Positions 1 to 13,300 of a DNA stretch of 64,000 bases are shown in pieces. The position numbers were made by a program, and so were the translations under genes. A model generated the notes under the pieces. The model saw only the letters and a program-made list of their open reading frames with translations, did not search any database and was not told the origin of the DNA. Every line of letters starts with the position of its first letter. Within the stretch, counting starts at the first letter, position 1. Source of the DNA: Anisakis pegreffii (taxonomy: Eukaryota > Nematoda > Chromadorea > Rhabditida > Anisakidae); NCBI GenBank assembly GCA_035041965.1, contig JAPYMA010003045.1:248001-312000 (forward strand). The letters are read 5' to 3'.

Positions 1-3000
1 TAGTAAAAATATTGGTGTTATGAGAAAGAAGATAAATTCACTGCCAATATACCTGCAAGGTAAAAAGCGATTTTTCTATGAATCTGCCTCAGTTTGAAAG
101 CAGTTTCCAATCTTCGAAATCAAACAATATTTTACGCATCAAACATTTTCAGAATCATTTGCAATTTTCAAAATGAATAGCGATCGTCGAAAAAATTCAG
201 CTGTTGGCACTCAATGATTGGATTCAGTGAGAATCCATTTTGGCCAGTCTTAATCAAAACAAAACTTCTTATCGATGGAGCTCACAATAAACTGTCCGCA
301 GATCGTACTTGTGATCCCTAGGTCACAAGTTGTCCCGGTTCGACTTTGGAGATTAAGATTATTTTTGCTGAGTTCAACTTCAAAGGGGTGAATGTGTTTC
401 GGATATCGGCATCGCACCATCTGAACATTCGAACAAAATCGTTCACTCACCATGTCCAGGGCATACAAAGATTATCGGTTGCGCTGTTGATGAAAAGAAC
501 ATTCTTCCACCAATTTTTTCGACACATTATACCTTGATCGTTCGGTGACCACATTGGATGACTGTGGGAATGCGAGTAGCGGAATATAAGAACGAATAAA
601 ACGTACAGATAGCTTGGCCATAGTCTGAAAATCCGATGCCTATAAAATCTTAGCCAATATGTCATTGATAGATGATCGGCTTGTTGACCTGTAAAATTAC
701 TCGCATATTATCAGTTAAGGTATAACTCGAACTAATAAATTTAATGACGCTAAACCGGAATGCCTCTCAGAGTTGTATCCTAGTTCGAATATTCTAAATA
801 AATAATCTCGAATCTATTCCAAAATCGGCGATGTGAAATGAAAATGAATAACTGGATCACTTCAAGATATCTCAGTGAACCGAATTGAATCCAATGTGTA
901 ACTGAATTTGAATTGGTCTCATGATAACGAAGTTGAAACGGTGAAAACAAATCACCAGGTGAACGATGCCATTGCCGAAACCAATGGAATGAAGTGAGGG
1001 TCGCGCTGAGAACGAAAAATATATCAATACTTAAAAAACAATTCGTGATTACTTGCGCCATGAAGTTGCCGCCCAGGCGTTGTTCATAGGTTCTCGGGTT
1101 AGCCAGGAAATCCTGCAACTTATTATATGACCAACTTGATGCCTAGGAATCATAGCAATTCCAATGAGGAAACGAATTAAAGTAAGTAAACATTGGATTG
1201 TTTCATTGCCTGGTATTGCATCGTCATTTCCACCTTAGATGCGCCCAGTTGAGCAGTTCTTTTCTTCGGTCACAGTCAATGAAAAGTGCGAAACGACTTG
1301 TTGCCGAGTAGACATCCGAACAACAGTCGGTTGGAAAAATGCGACAATTTTGGTCGGAATTCCGACAATCGGATTCCGACCAAGCAGTTTGGAAGGTCGG
1401 TGGGAATTCCGACTGTCGGGATGACGAAATGCCAACTCGGTCGGATCCCAACCGACACAAAATTTCGCTCAGGTGCCATCACTAGTGGCGGATGCTTTGA
1501 TACATCCGGAACGCATGAACCGGATATTTTAAATTACTTATGCTTACTTGCCTAGACCATTTCGACCAAATGAATGTCACTCGCAATGGATTTATTCATT
1601 CCATTCGTCTCATGTCTGATATAAAAATCATGAGCAAACTCTAATCAATTATATCAACTTTCAGATGTGATTAGGGTTTGCACGGGATTCCGGAATCCCG
1701 GAATTTCATTTCTGATCCAGATTCCAGGATTTAACTTTTGAAAAATCCCGGGATCCCGGGGTTGGATAAAACAGGTCAATTTGTGTAATTTTTGATAATA
1801 TGCCCATCTTGAAGCAAGCCTTAATCATTCCCATCTCATTCATATGCAGTCATCTTTGTTGTTTGTCCTCTATAACTGATGAAGAGTCAAGGAAATTGAT
1901 GCAAGCCAGACGAATGGCATGATCAACGACAGCTCGATGAACTCTTACGTAACGTTTCATTCAATATTCAACTGATTATTCAGCTCTCCACTGGTTTATA
2001 TTACGCTCATCTGAATGCATTTCTAAGTAGACTGATAGAGATAATCACATTTTCTAATAAGAATCAAGAGCAACAAAGTTGAACGAAATTTTGAGTCGTT
2101 TTCTCCCACGCGATTTGTTCGGCTTCAATATTCCATTTGTTAATTTAACTGTATGTTCTAAAGACTGCAAGTCTTTTTACTTCGCTATTTGGAAACATTT
2201 TCATCCGATCGAAATGTATGTAAATTCTCACTGAGTTCACTCACAGTGAGAATTCGTTGTCGCAATGAGCAAAATTGTTCCATTCAAAAGGATCTTAAGC
2301 TTGAATATCAAGTACGTTTAAATGATTTCTGATCGAAATTACGAAATATGTAAGCGCTCGATGGTTCAATGAAAATCCAATACGAATGTTTTTACATTTT
2401 AGACAAAATCTGAACTTTTAATTTTTCAAAATTCAAATGAAATAAATCATGCGATGCATTTCTTTCGTGAAAAATCGAAATTTCCGAAACGGCAGAATTC
2501 AGCTGACGTTTACACTGAGAGAAAATGGACCTGAAGCATTGCAAATAAGTGTTTGAAGATGAAGCATTTCATATTCGCATCCAAGTATACTCTTATTAGC
2601 TTAGACCCTAGATGACAAGATGCCTTAACATAGAAAATGCAGTATGCCCTTGCAGCATGATCATTAGCATCATTATATGAAATATTAATTTGAATTTGAA
2701 TAATTTGATTACTTGGATTTGCTCAACAATTTGTTGAATTAACTCCTTTCTGATTGATAAGAAACATATTGGTTCGAAAAATGTGTTTAAACATGTCCCG
2801 CATCGATATTTCAAAAATTGTTCGATACCGGGATAATCCTAGGATCAGAAAGCGATCCCCGGATTGAAAAAACGTCGGAATTTTGCAAACCCTAGATGTG
2901 ACATCAAATATCGTTTGATCTTCACTGTGGTAATTGATAAAAATGCTTTGAAGTGATTCGACTGCTGTTAATTAGGGTTTTCTTATTGAATGATGGTTAC

Positions 3001-5517
3001 TGTCAGATTTACTTAATAACAGCCAATAGCTACAATTGCCAATGGAGAATCACATCAACAAACTAGCGCTGAATAAGCAGTGATACGTGCTGTAACAAAG
3101 ATTGTTACAATAATTATTGTGGTTGTGCATACACGCTCTCTTGAATAATATCATGTATAACCTCAATGAATATTGACGTGTGTCCAGCAATAACCCAAAT
3201 TGTTGCTAGAACACGAAGTCCTGCAATGCATTTTATCGTTGCATTCTCATCCTTTGGGAACGACGTTATCGATTGAATGCTTTTCTTTGCCGAAAACGCC
3301 AAAAATAAACGCAGAAATAAAGAACTGCAACATAAGCAACATTGAATAACTAATTTTTCTGGGTGTTCGAAAGAAGTTTAAGATATCTGATTTACTTTTA
3401 AATAACCAACTGTTTTCATTCGATTAGTTTAGAAGTTTACATTTTCATTTTATTAGTTCGATTAGTTTTTTCCATTCAGAAAGGCATTTTTGGTGACGAA
3501 CTGTCGATAAACAAAATGCACTCACTGAATACGCAACCGGTTCTCTAGAATATCATTTCTTAAACTTGAATTATGTTCTGTGTAATAAATAACTGCTGAC
3601 GGCATAATATTGCAATGCTGATTAATCTTATGAAATCAAGAATCCAACTAACTTTGCTTGATCACCTCGTTGAATATGATAAATTGTAGCGAATGCAACA
3701 ATACACATCAACACCTTATTACTGCTAAATTCCAAAACGCAACTCATTATTTCGTACCACTGCTTTTCGTATCTAGATCTTGTACATTCTACATCTCCCA
3801 CTTCGATATCCTTGCCGCCTTTCACTTTTTCATTCCATACTCTCAATAACTGAAAAACTCAATTTTTTTGTACAGAAAGAGTTGTAGATGTAATCAAAGA
3901 ACAACTTCATTCTCAACTGAGCTGTCACTGCTCTATATAGGCGACCGTTGAATGGCGACTTCACAATCTTTACCTTATCGAGAAACTCGATTCGTATAGC
4001 TTTTAGAGCAGAGATTGAGGTATGATCGAGATTGTGACAACTTCAAGCAAAAGACAAGATTCGCCTACGTAGTCGCATCAGAAATAGTCATTTAAATACC
4101 TCATCTCGATCATTGGTGCAAGGCGATGGTAAACAGATCCCTCCAATGGTACCATTCATTTGTATGCGACCACTGCAAAATATCATCGGATATTCTGAAG
4201 CAACCGCCACTGATTCGCCAGCTGCGTGAATACACTCCATGAAACGATAGTGCTGTAAAACAGTCACTTTCATCTTAGTCCTGAATCATTTTGAGGCTCT
4301 ATCTCAATAACACAAACCCATCGGCTTCGATCACGGTTTAAGTAACTTTGTTGTTCACCCACTGCATATGAATTGATGAAATATTCTTTTTGTAGTTGCA
4401 GAGTATCATGGGCATTCAGAAGCGGTTCAACCTGGAAGTTTCACAGAACGAAATTGTCATTTGCAATGTTATCTTTCGACAACATCACCGAGAATGAATC
4501 CAAAAACGTTTGTAAACTAAATACAAAATGAAAAGTTAATGAAGGCATGGAATAACTGGAATGTTAAGGGGAGAATAAAAATTTCAATGCTTTGGTCCCG
4601 TTCCTTTGTTATCATCTAATAGAGAAACTCAACACAACAACTTTTTGAAACGCGCAATGAAATGTACATGTGTGGATAATTTTGAAGAAGTAAACTTTTC
4701 ATCTGAACTTGCGATGCTATGAATCTGAAAACATATTGAGATGCTTAAGTCAGTTAACGGTTAATATTAGATGTTTCTTTCATAAGTACATTTTGAAGGA
4801 TGTAGAACAATTTATTTTTTACGTAAGGTTGATGAGAATTCATTAATCATCTTCCATTTATGTGGTATTTCTTAGTAATTGTGTACACTGCATCTTCATA
4901 ACGAACATTCTGATGGATAACACTCTTAACAAATTGACGCAACTTACAAGATACACAAATTTTATGATCACTGAATCGTGATTTATGAGGAGATAAATAT
5001 TTTTCAACATGCGAAAATTTCATCATTAAACTGTCCGAAGATTGTCAAGTTTCGTAGATTTGATTAATTTCAGTTGAACAAGGTTCGACACGATTGGAAA
5101 ATCGATGCGAATATTTCGAATGCTCACTTGATTGAACAGGTTCCAGATGCAAAATCTGTCAGTTTCGACGAAAAAATTCTGTTGACAAAAAATTTACCGC
5201 TGAAGTTGAGAAGAACTCGGAACCCGCATTCAACTCAAACTTACGTCTGAGATCAAACGACGCAGTGAGAATAAACTAATCTAAAGGAGGAACGACTTCA
5301 GATTATGCACGCAACTACAATAAAATGTCTCCAGTGAACGTACCATCAACAAGCTCCGCCGACAAATCTCACTAACGTTGCGTCGTGCAGCAGTTCGAAT
5401 ATAATCAAGCACATTTTCAGAGGAGAACCTTTTAATCTCATCACCGGTAGCAATTAAATTAAAGCTGTTAACTGATAACAACAGAATGAGTATTGATCCG
5501 ACTGTGTGGTTGACCAT
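1..5517 (-). CDS. nrf-6-like acyltransferase, gene 1 (partial, 3' end off window)
   Basis: Multi-exon minus-strand gene of the nematode NRF-6 type: signal peptide, extracellular NRF domain, then a multi-pass acyltransferase-3 membrane domain. Members are thought to move or acylate lipids and small molecules at epithelial membranes; the substrate here is unknown. Exons I can phase: 5344-5517 (start MVNHTVGSILILLLS, signal peptide), tentative 5128-5178, 4363-4431, 4100-4273 (NRF motif GGICLPSPC), 3666-3849 (first membrane helix), 3526-3577 (52-base mini-exon), 3162-3324 (GLRVLATIWVIAGHT, acyltransferase start), 956-1112 (DIFFVLSATL), 451-688 (FYRHRIFRLWPSYLY; CRKNWW; CMPWTW) and 1-52. Phases agree from 4431 to 52. 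The joins from the signal exon to 4431 are uncertain. A hAT-like MITE lies in the 1113-3161 intron. The remaining C-terminal exons should lie left of the window. It is the duplicate of the gene at 7834-16330 and, unlike it, looks intact where visible. Confidence 0.82.
1326..1456. repeat. Short foldback element in gene 1 intron
   Basis: Starts GTCGGTTGGAA and ends CCAACCGAC, so its ends are inverted repeats. Inside are several GTCGGAATTCCGAC-type palindromes. The same element sits at 11739-11869 in the duplicate, so it predates the duplication. Confidence 0.65.
1672..2894. mobile_element. hAT-like MITE A (TAGGGTTTGC family)
   Basis: Begins TAGGGTTTGC and ends GCAAACCCTA, and is flanked by gatgtgat/gatgtgac (7 of 8 bases equal), the 8-bp duplication expected of hAT elements. 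Subterminal CCCGGGATCCCGGG-type palindromes are present. About 1.2 kb with no transposase seen. It lies in an intron of gene 1 and is absent from the matching site of gene 2. Its interior matches, inverted, the element at 19209-20445. Confidence 0.85.
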
Positions 5518-6127
5518 TCAGATACCGTTTGATTGCTTCACAACGCAAAAGATTAATTGCTGCACAGAACAACCAAAATATGAAGAAGTTCATTCACTGC
5601 TTCCAGTTTTCAAAGAAAGCGAGCGACAGACTTCGTGATAACCAGTTCGGAGAGAGGGCATAGTACTTGTTTTCTTATGAAAAAACTCACAAAATCATTC
5701 GATTAATGATTAATGACTCACGATTAATAATTACCAAAGAAGAACGCCCAATTCTCTGTTGGAAAATGTATCCAACATAATTTTCTAATCAAATGTCGCT
5801 TGTTGATCGCAATAGTTTGGTTATTTTGCGATAGTGAAAACGTTTGAAATCGAAATTCGCATTAAAATTTGCTCTTGATGTCAAAAATAATCATTCGTGG
5901 TCAAAATAAGTGGTGAAAGAATTCGATGAAAGTTGAAATGTTCACGTTTTTCTCAGAGTGGGCATTTGGCGGTTAATTGTCGTCCTCGGCGAATATAAAG
6001 TGAGTTTTTGGAGAGACTCGAAGTAGAATTCAGTAATATTGGTCACTAGTATAATCAGCTCGTCGTCAGTACTACAATTACCGATAAAGAATGCGCATGT
6101 AAAAGGATATTCGAAATTGGTTTCAAA

Positions 6128-7833
6128 ATGGAGAGTTTTCTAATGCAAAAATTTCAAAATATTATCGTTGAGCAATTGAATGCGAACGTTGTTGTGATAT
6201 GATTGTTAAAAAAACGAATGATAATAAACTGATGAAGCTATTCGAACTGAATGCACTAAGAAAACGTCCATTTATTATCGTTGTATGATTGATTACTGTT
6301 ACCATTATCGTAATAACAGCATTAATATGTCACAGTAAAAATTATTATTGCACAGTCATTATTCTCATATATTTGACGGTATGTTATCGTTGGTACAAGG
6401 GCAAAGAATAACCATAACAGCAATGATAATAATGTAAACTTCCCAAAACACCATTTCGATGAAACGGTCCAAATCAAAACATAAAGATGAGCATGTGGGA
6501 AGGCAGCATATTTGTTGCATATTCAGATAAAATGCATGCTAACAGAAGAAGGCAGTGAGTAAGTCGAGTCGGCGATATCGGAGAAGCTAGAGTTTATCAT
6601 CCAGTCTACATATGTACTAATACGCCAGCGAGTGGCCCCTTACGTCATATACCTAATCCATACTAAATCATCAAGTTGTTCATTGTGCCGGAATATTAAC
6701 TGGCTAACGAGTGGCCACCAATACTGTAAGCTGATATTGTAATATTAAATACCTAACGAATGACCTCCAATATTATAATTTGTTCACTACATTTGTATTT
6801 CTTCAATTAATCTGTATTCATCAGAATTGTATATTCGTAAATATTCTTAATAAACCGTATTCTATTATTCTTTCTTGACCAACCACGCACAATATTTACT
6901 ATAAAAACGAATTTATGTATAAGTGATTATTTATACAATTGAATCAGTGATAACGCTTTTTCAGCGATGGACATCCTTATGTGAATGATGACACATTTAA
7001 GCGGCATTTGCAGTATTGCAAAATGCGTTTTTAAATCGCATCTTTGTGTTACGTCCACAATCAATCACCACAGCCGGACAGGGAACAAAAAGTAATCATT
7101 TATTGCGGTGAATACAGATCAAGTAAAATTGCCCACTTTTTAAGAACACTCATTCCATAAGAAGTAACCACAATGAAAAACAAATTTATATGTTACATAC
7201 GTTAAAAGTTACAACTAATAGCACAGAAATTCTTTTTTTGTTGAGAAAATGAACATGTCAAATAACTGATTCTTTACAATTGTTGACAAATTTCGATTAA
7301 GCTGGCACCAACAGTGAAAATTTTGAGTGAAAAATGAAAGATTATCAAAGGCGACTGGAATTAACTTTTAGTCATACAAAGGTGATTTGACGAGCAGAGA
7401 GGTTTTGGGCTATTCTCCCATACCGCCCATATCCAAGTTCGAATTCCATGAAGACACATGATTCCAAACGCTATTATCGTTAGCTCCGCGGAAAGAAGAA
7501 TGCCAAGGAAGGAAGAAAGTGATATCAGTGATATTGGTGATAATAGAGTGGCATAAACTCGTGATTAGTTCTATTTGCTGATTAAGTAAATAAATAAATA
7601 AATACAAAAGTGAATTTCAAGAAAAAAGTAATTGGGGAGAAACAGTAAGATAGACTAACTCTATGAGTACATACGAATATACCGCAGAGTGGAAATACAT
7701 ATGAAGACGCACTTCATCTGAGTACAGATGCAAAACCTCGCTAAGCACTGCCAGTATCTCATCTCTTTTCATACACAAATCTTTTCACCATACGGTACAG
7801 TCCACATCCGTATCCAACATTTCCAAATCGAGG
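6128..7833. other. Spacer between the two nrf-6-like genes
   Basis: Lies upstream of gene 1 and downstream of the gene 2 stop codon. Apart from the solo-LTR-like insertion at 6433-6900 I see no convincing coding sequence. It presumably holds the promoter of gene 1 and the 3' UTR of gene 2. Confidence 0.5.
6433..6900. mobile_element. Solo-LTR-like element 1
   Basis: Begins TGTAAAC and ends TTTACT, with a perfect 4-bp flanking duplication (ATAA on both sides). A late AATAAA-like signal lies near the 3' end. It shares its start and an internal GGCA..ATATTTGTTGCAT stretch, and ends in a similar way, with the 664-bp element at 14740-15403. No internal coding region, so most likely a solo LTR; a MITE cannot be excluded. 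Confidence 0.6.
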
Positions 7834-10171
7834 CTAATTTACTATGAGTTTTGCATTCGCTTCTGATGGAATGCTGTTCATTTTCATGTTGTTATTTTCG
7901 GTGTTTGATTGAAGTACGATACGTTCAATACATAGGGCCGGGTGCTCAACCAGAAGCATCAGGTATGCTCCGGCAAAATAAGATCCAATTATTTGTGGAA
8001 CAATGAATTTGAGAAGCGTTGACGAGTTGTGATAAACGATTGGGAAAGATGCTTTATCGAAGGATGCAAAAATAACTAGTATATGTGCCACATATGTCTG
8101 AAAATTTGTTGATTTTTGGTCAAAAATTTCAATTCATCATTAATATGCACTAATACAATGATGTATATATGCACATGTTTGCCAGGCTATTATGATGATA
8201 TCACCAAAAAAGTGAAACGATCCACAGCAGCTGAAATGCTCAGAAAAATACGTGATTTGACCATATTTGAAGTGCAGAAGTAACATTTCGAAAACGCTTC
8301 AAGATGTTTTGGGTCATCTGTTTTTATGTTATGGATCAAGGAATACCTCGGCCGAAATGAGTTTTGAAAGAACTTTAGCGTAATGAACGAATTTAAGGTT
8401 TTAGCGCGAGACCTAAGCCACCAAACGAAAATTCCATCGGGTAGAGTATCCAAAGTAAAAATGGCTAAACCAGAAAAATACGCCGAACAAAAACGGAAAA
8501 ATTCTGTCATAGATTAGTACCGGATTTTTTCGTCTGCCACCGGTACTTTTCTTCAAGGAACCTCGATGGAAAATGAAGAAAAGCCCTGTTCAAGTGAATT
8601 TACAGACATGTAGAATGAAGCCAGTCAAGAAGAGTACTGGTAATCCTACCGAATAACCTAAACCAGCGAACGGTAAAAAGATTCGAGAGCTGAGAATAGT
8701 ATCTACGAGACCGCCAATACGATTATGGCATGCGTAGATTATCCATGCCATTGCTAAAGCCCATAAGAGTCGATGTGTGGCACCATAAATGAGATGGTAC
8801 ATGGGCCATTTCCATCCCTGAAAATCCAAACGGCTTCACATCATATCAATGATCTCAAAAATTTATCTATGAGCATATCTTTCGGTTAGATCAGCCGTGC
8901 AAATCAAATGACATCGATGTTTGAATTCTTGTTTACAAAGGCTTTGAAAATCGGAAACTACAGTTGGATTTTAGAATTTTGAGATTTGCAACTAGCACCG
9001 TAAACTTCCTTCTGAAATTTTTTAATTTCAAATTTGAAATTGTGATACACATATGAGTTGGATTGTGTGAGAGGAACTTCGCCGACCTGAAGGGCGGGAT
9101 AAAGGCCGAACAAAGATGACAATGCAAACACAACGGCAAGCGTCCATCCGATGCAAATGAATTTTTTCGTATACTTTTGATTCCGCTGACAAGGTAACGT
9201 TAATATATAACCAAGTAAAAGTCCAATGAGATACGGTCCAATTCGATATTCAGGTCTATTATAGAGCAGGAGCTCGTACTAAAATAAGAATGATTTGGAA
9301 ACAAAGTACGAAATTTATCATAGTATATCATTTTGCAAGATTAACTCACATCTTCAGATACATTATTTCATGAATACAAATGCTGAACAGGAAGATCTTG
9401 CAGTCAATGCGAGTTCCGTGTTAGCAACGAACGTACCTATCAGATTTGACATGCTTAAGCTGTTTACTTAACATATATCACATTCCTAAATTTTTGCTTT
9501 TTATTCAGTCAATCTGCAGCATAACGTAGTTGGTCACAGTTATGGAAGTAGTTATTGACTGAACATTCAAAAAAGTATCCCAATGTTCACCTGCATGAAA
9601 TCTTGATTGAATATTGCTGGTTTCGTCCATAACATTTCCGTTGGAGGAAAGTTATAATCGCCGGAAGTTTTAATGTTTAATGCGCCCGAGGCAAATATAC
9701 AGGCAATTGATATCAGCAAGCCAAGAGAAAATGAACGTTTTAGAGATAGTAAAAATATTGGTGTTATGAGAAAGAAGATAAATTCAGTGCCAATATACCT
9801 GCAAGGTAAAAAGCGATTTTTCTATGAATCTGCCTCAGTTTGAAAGCAGTTTCCAATCTTCGAAATCAAACAATATTTTACGCATCAGACTTTTTCAAAC
9901 AATCAAACAATATTTTACTCATCGATGGAGCTCACAATAAAGTATTCGCAGATCGTACTTGTGATCCCTCTGTCACAAGCTGTCCGGATGTAAGGATTCT
10001 TACACTCTTGATCGTTAAATCGTTTTAATCTCAAACTGGGGTAATTAAACCAATCAATGCAATAATAACACTCTTAATAACGATCATAACAACAGTAATA
10101 TAACAATAATAATAGTAATAATAATAATAGTAATAATAATAATAGTAATAACAATAATAGTAATAATAATT

Positions 10172-10229
<58 letters not shown>

Positions 10230-10240
10230 TAACAATAATA

Positions 10241-10306
<66 letters not shown>

Positions 10307-13300
10307 GTAATAATAATAATAGTAATAATAATAATAACAATGATAATAATAGCTGCAATAATCATGACATTCACAATAACAATATTCAAGTTTCTCAATT
10401 TCAAGCATAAGGATGAATATTCTGCCATAATTCCTAGCAATGATATTGCTTGTAATGAATTGACACAAAAAAATAAACTGATAAAAATGAAATAAACCGG
10501 TCATAATCTGACGCATGGTGATGAGTGGTTTGCCCTAATGATGTGCATTATCTTGCATTTGTTTTTATTCATAAATTCTTATGATGGCTTATATTTTGAT
10601 ATTTTGATCATTTTCTTATCATATTAGTTATCTCGCCTTTTGTATCGTCTACTAAGACTTTCATGAAAACCTCTGAGTTTTATGTATCATTATCTAAAAT
10701 CTTTTCGTGATTCTCCAATCGCAACACCGGGCTCGATCTAGAAGATTAAGATTATTTTTGCTGAGTTCAACTTCAAAGGTGTGAATGTGTTTCGCCAATC
10801 GGCATCGCACCATCTGAACACACCTCCATTCGCAAAAAATCGTTCACTCACCATGTCCAGGGCATACAAAGATTATCGGTTGCGCTGTTGATGAAAAGAA
10901 CATTCTTCCACCAATTCTTTCGACACATTACACCTTGATCGTCCGGTGACCACACTGGATGAACAAGCAAATGCGAGAGACGGAATGTCAAAGCGAATAA
11001 AACGTACAGATAGCTTGGCCATAGTCTGATAATCCGATGTCTGTAGAATCGAAGCCAATATTCCATAGATAGATGATCGGCTTGTTGACCTGTAAAAGCA
11101 CTCGCATATTATCAGTTAAAGCGTAACTATAACAAATGAATTTAATGACGCTAAACCGGAATGCCTCTCAGAGTTGTATCCTAGTTCGAATATTCAAAAC
11201 AAATAATCTCGAATCTATTCCAAAATCGGCGATGTGAAATGAAAATGAATAACTGGATCACTTCAAGATATCATAGTGAACCGAATTAAGTCTAATGTGC
11301 AACTGAATTCGAATTGATCATAGAATAACGAAGTTGAGACGGTGAAAATAAATCACCAGGTGAACGATGCCATTGCCGAAACCAATGGAATGAAGTGAGT
11401 GTCGCGCTGAGAACGAAAAATATATCAACACTTAAAAAAAAATTCGTGATTACTTGCGCCATGAAGTTGCCGCCCAGGTGTTGTTCATAGGTTCTCGGGT
11501 TAGCCAAGAAATACTGCAACTTAGTATATGGCTAACATGATGCCTGGTATTCACAGCAATTGTAATGATGAAACGTGTTAATGTAAGTAAACAGGCGATT
11601 GTTTCGTTGTGTGGTGTTGCATTGCTATTTTCACCTTATTGTTAGATACGCCTAGTTGAGAAGTTTTTCTTATTTTTCTGCGTCATAGTCAGTGAAAAGT
11701 GCGAAACAACTTGTTGCCGAGTAGAAATCCGAACAACAGTCGGTTGGAAAAATGCGACAATTGTGGTCGGAATTCCGACAGTCGGATTTCGACCAAACAA
11801 TTTGGAAGGTCGATGGGAATTCCGACTGTCGGGATGCAGAAATGCCAACTCCGTCGGATTCCAACCGACACCAAAGTTCGCTCAGGTGTCATCACTAGTG
11901 GCGGATGCTTTGATACGTCCGGAACGCATGAACCGGATATTTCAAATCACCTATGCTTATTTGCCTAGACCAAAAGAGAGGACTATTCTCACACCGAAAC
12001 ATCCGACACCAAAACGTCCCTTCTCGATTAAATGATTGTCACTCGGAATGGATTTATTCACTCCGTTCGTCTCAAATCAGATATAAAAATCATGAACAAA
12101 TTCTAGTCAAATAAATCAAATTTCAGAGGTGAGATCAAATATCGTTTGATCTTCACTGTGGTAATTGATAAAAATGCTTTGAAGTGATTCGACTGCTGTT
12201 AATTAGGGTTTTCTTATTGAATGATGGTTACTGTCAGATTTACTTAATAACAGCCAATAGCTACAATTGCCAATGGAAAATCACATCAGCAAACTAGCGC
12301 TGAATAAGCAGTGATACGTGCTGTAACAAAGATTGTTACAATAATTATTGTGGTTGTGCATACACGCTCTCTTGAATAATATCATGTATAACCTCAATCA
12401 ACATTGACGTGTGTCCTGCAATAACCCAAATTGTTGCTAGAACACGAAGTCCTACAATGCATTTTATCGTTGCATTCTCATCCTTTGGGAACGACATTAT
12501 CGATTGAATGCTGCTCTTTGCCGAAAACGCCAAAAATAAACGGAGAAATGAAGAACTGCAATATAAGCAACTAAATGATTTTTCTGAGTGTTTGAAAGAA
12601 GTTTGAGAAATCTGATTTCACATTACCAATTGCCTCCATTTGATTAGCTTACATTTTCATTCGATTAGTTTAGAACAGGGATCGGCAACCCCCAGCCCAT
12701 GGGCCAAAATTGGTCTGCATAGAAAACTTTTTTGCCCGCCAGATGAATTTAAGAATTTGATTTTGAAGGGCTAGAAGAGGCTTTGAATTACACTGACAAT
12801 GAGAATTTTCGACATAGAATTTTCTATGTCAAAAGTTTCTGGAGGGCCAAAAGTGTGTCGCCGAAATGTACATGTTCTTAATCCATCTGTACTCATGTGA
12901 GCATATTATCCAAAAATCATGCACGGATTCTGTTTTCGTGAGCGTATCACTGACAACGGAGGTTGTTTGGAAATCATTAACAATAAGCTCCAACTGAAAT
13001 GCGGTCTCATCCACAGAGGGGATGGTTTCATCAGCCAAGGAGGATATATCCTCATTTCGGACAGCGAGAGAGTCACGAACAAAAGCGATGATGTCCCTCG
13101 GGATGGAGTAGTCGTCAGATCTGTACTTAAAGTTAGCCTGTAGCTGTTTGATGAAATCCACCATTATATCTGTCACTTGTTCCCGTGCCTGTGATTTAAG
13201 TGTATTGAACTGCAGGAGCCTGTCAGTTGTTATGTCTCACTGGAACAACTCCAGTTTCTTGGTTAACGATTCAAGCTTTTCAACCATGTCCACAATGGTT

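Larger units (their letters stand above)
1..6127. repeat. Segmental tandem duplication, copy 1
   Basis: Near-identical to 9747-16868 in the same orientation. Positions 1-146 match 9747-9892, 345-1670 match about 10740-12130, 2895-3440 match 12130-12675, 3441-4440 match 13707-14716, and 4470-6127 match 15404-16868. Similarity stops at the ATGGA at 6127/16868. The offset at that end is about 10.74 kb, which gives the size of the duplicated unit. The copy continues beyond the left edge of the window. Breaks in collinearity coincide with transposon insertions listed separately. Confidence 0.9.

Noticed and set aside
4100..4290. Acceptor at ATTCAG|GACTAAG in gene 1, mutated in gene 2, as a second lost splice site
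   Set aside because: Phase fits the acceptor CTAAG|ATGAAAG instead, which is intact in both copies, so the change is probably neutral.
10031..10516. Long open frames of poly-Tyr, poly-Ile or poly-Leu
   Set aside because: Translations of an AAT/AAC microsatellite in three frames; not genes.
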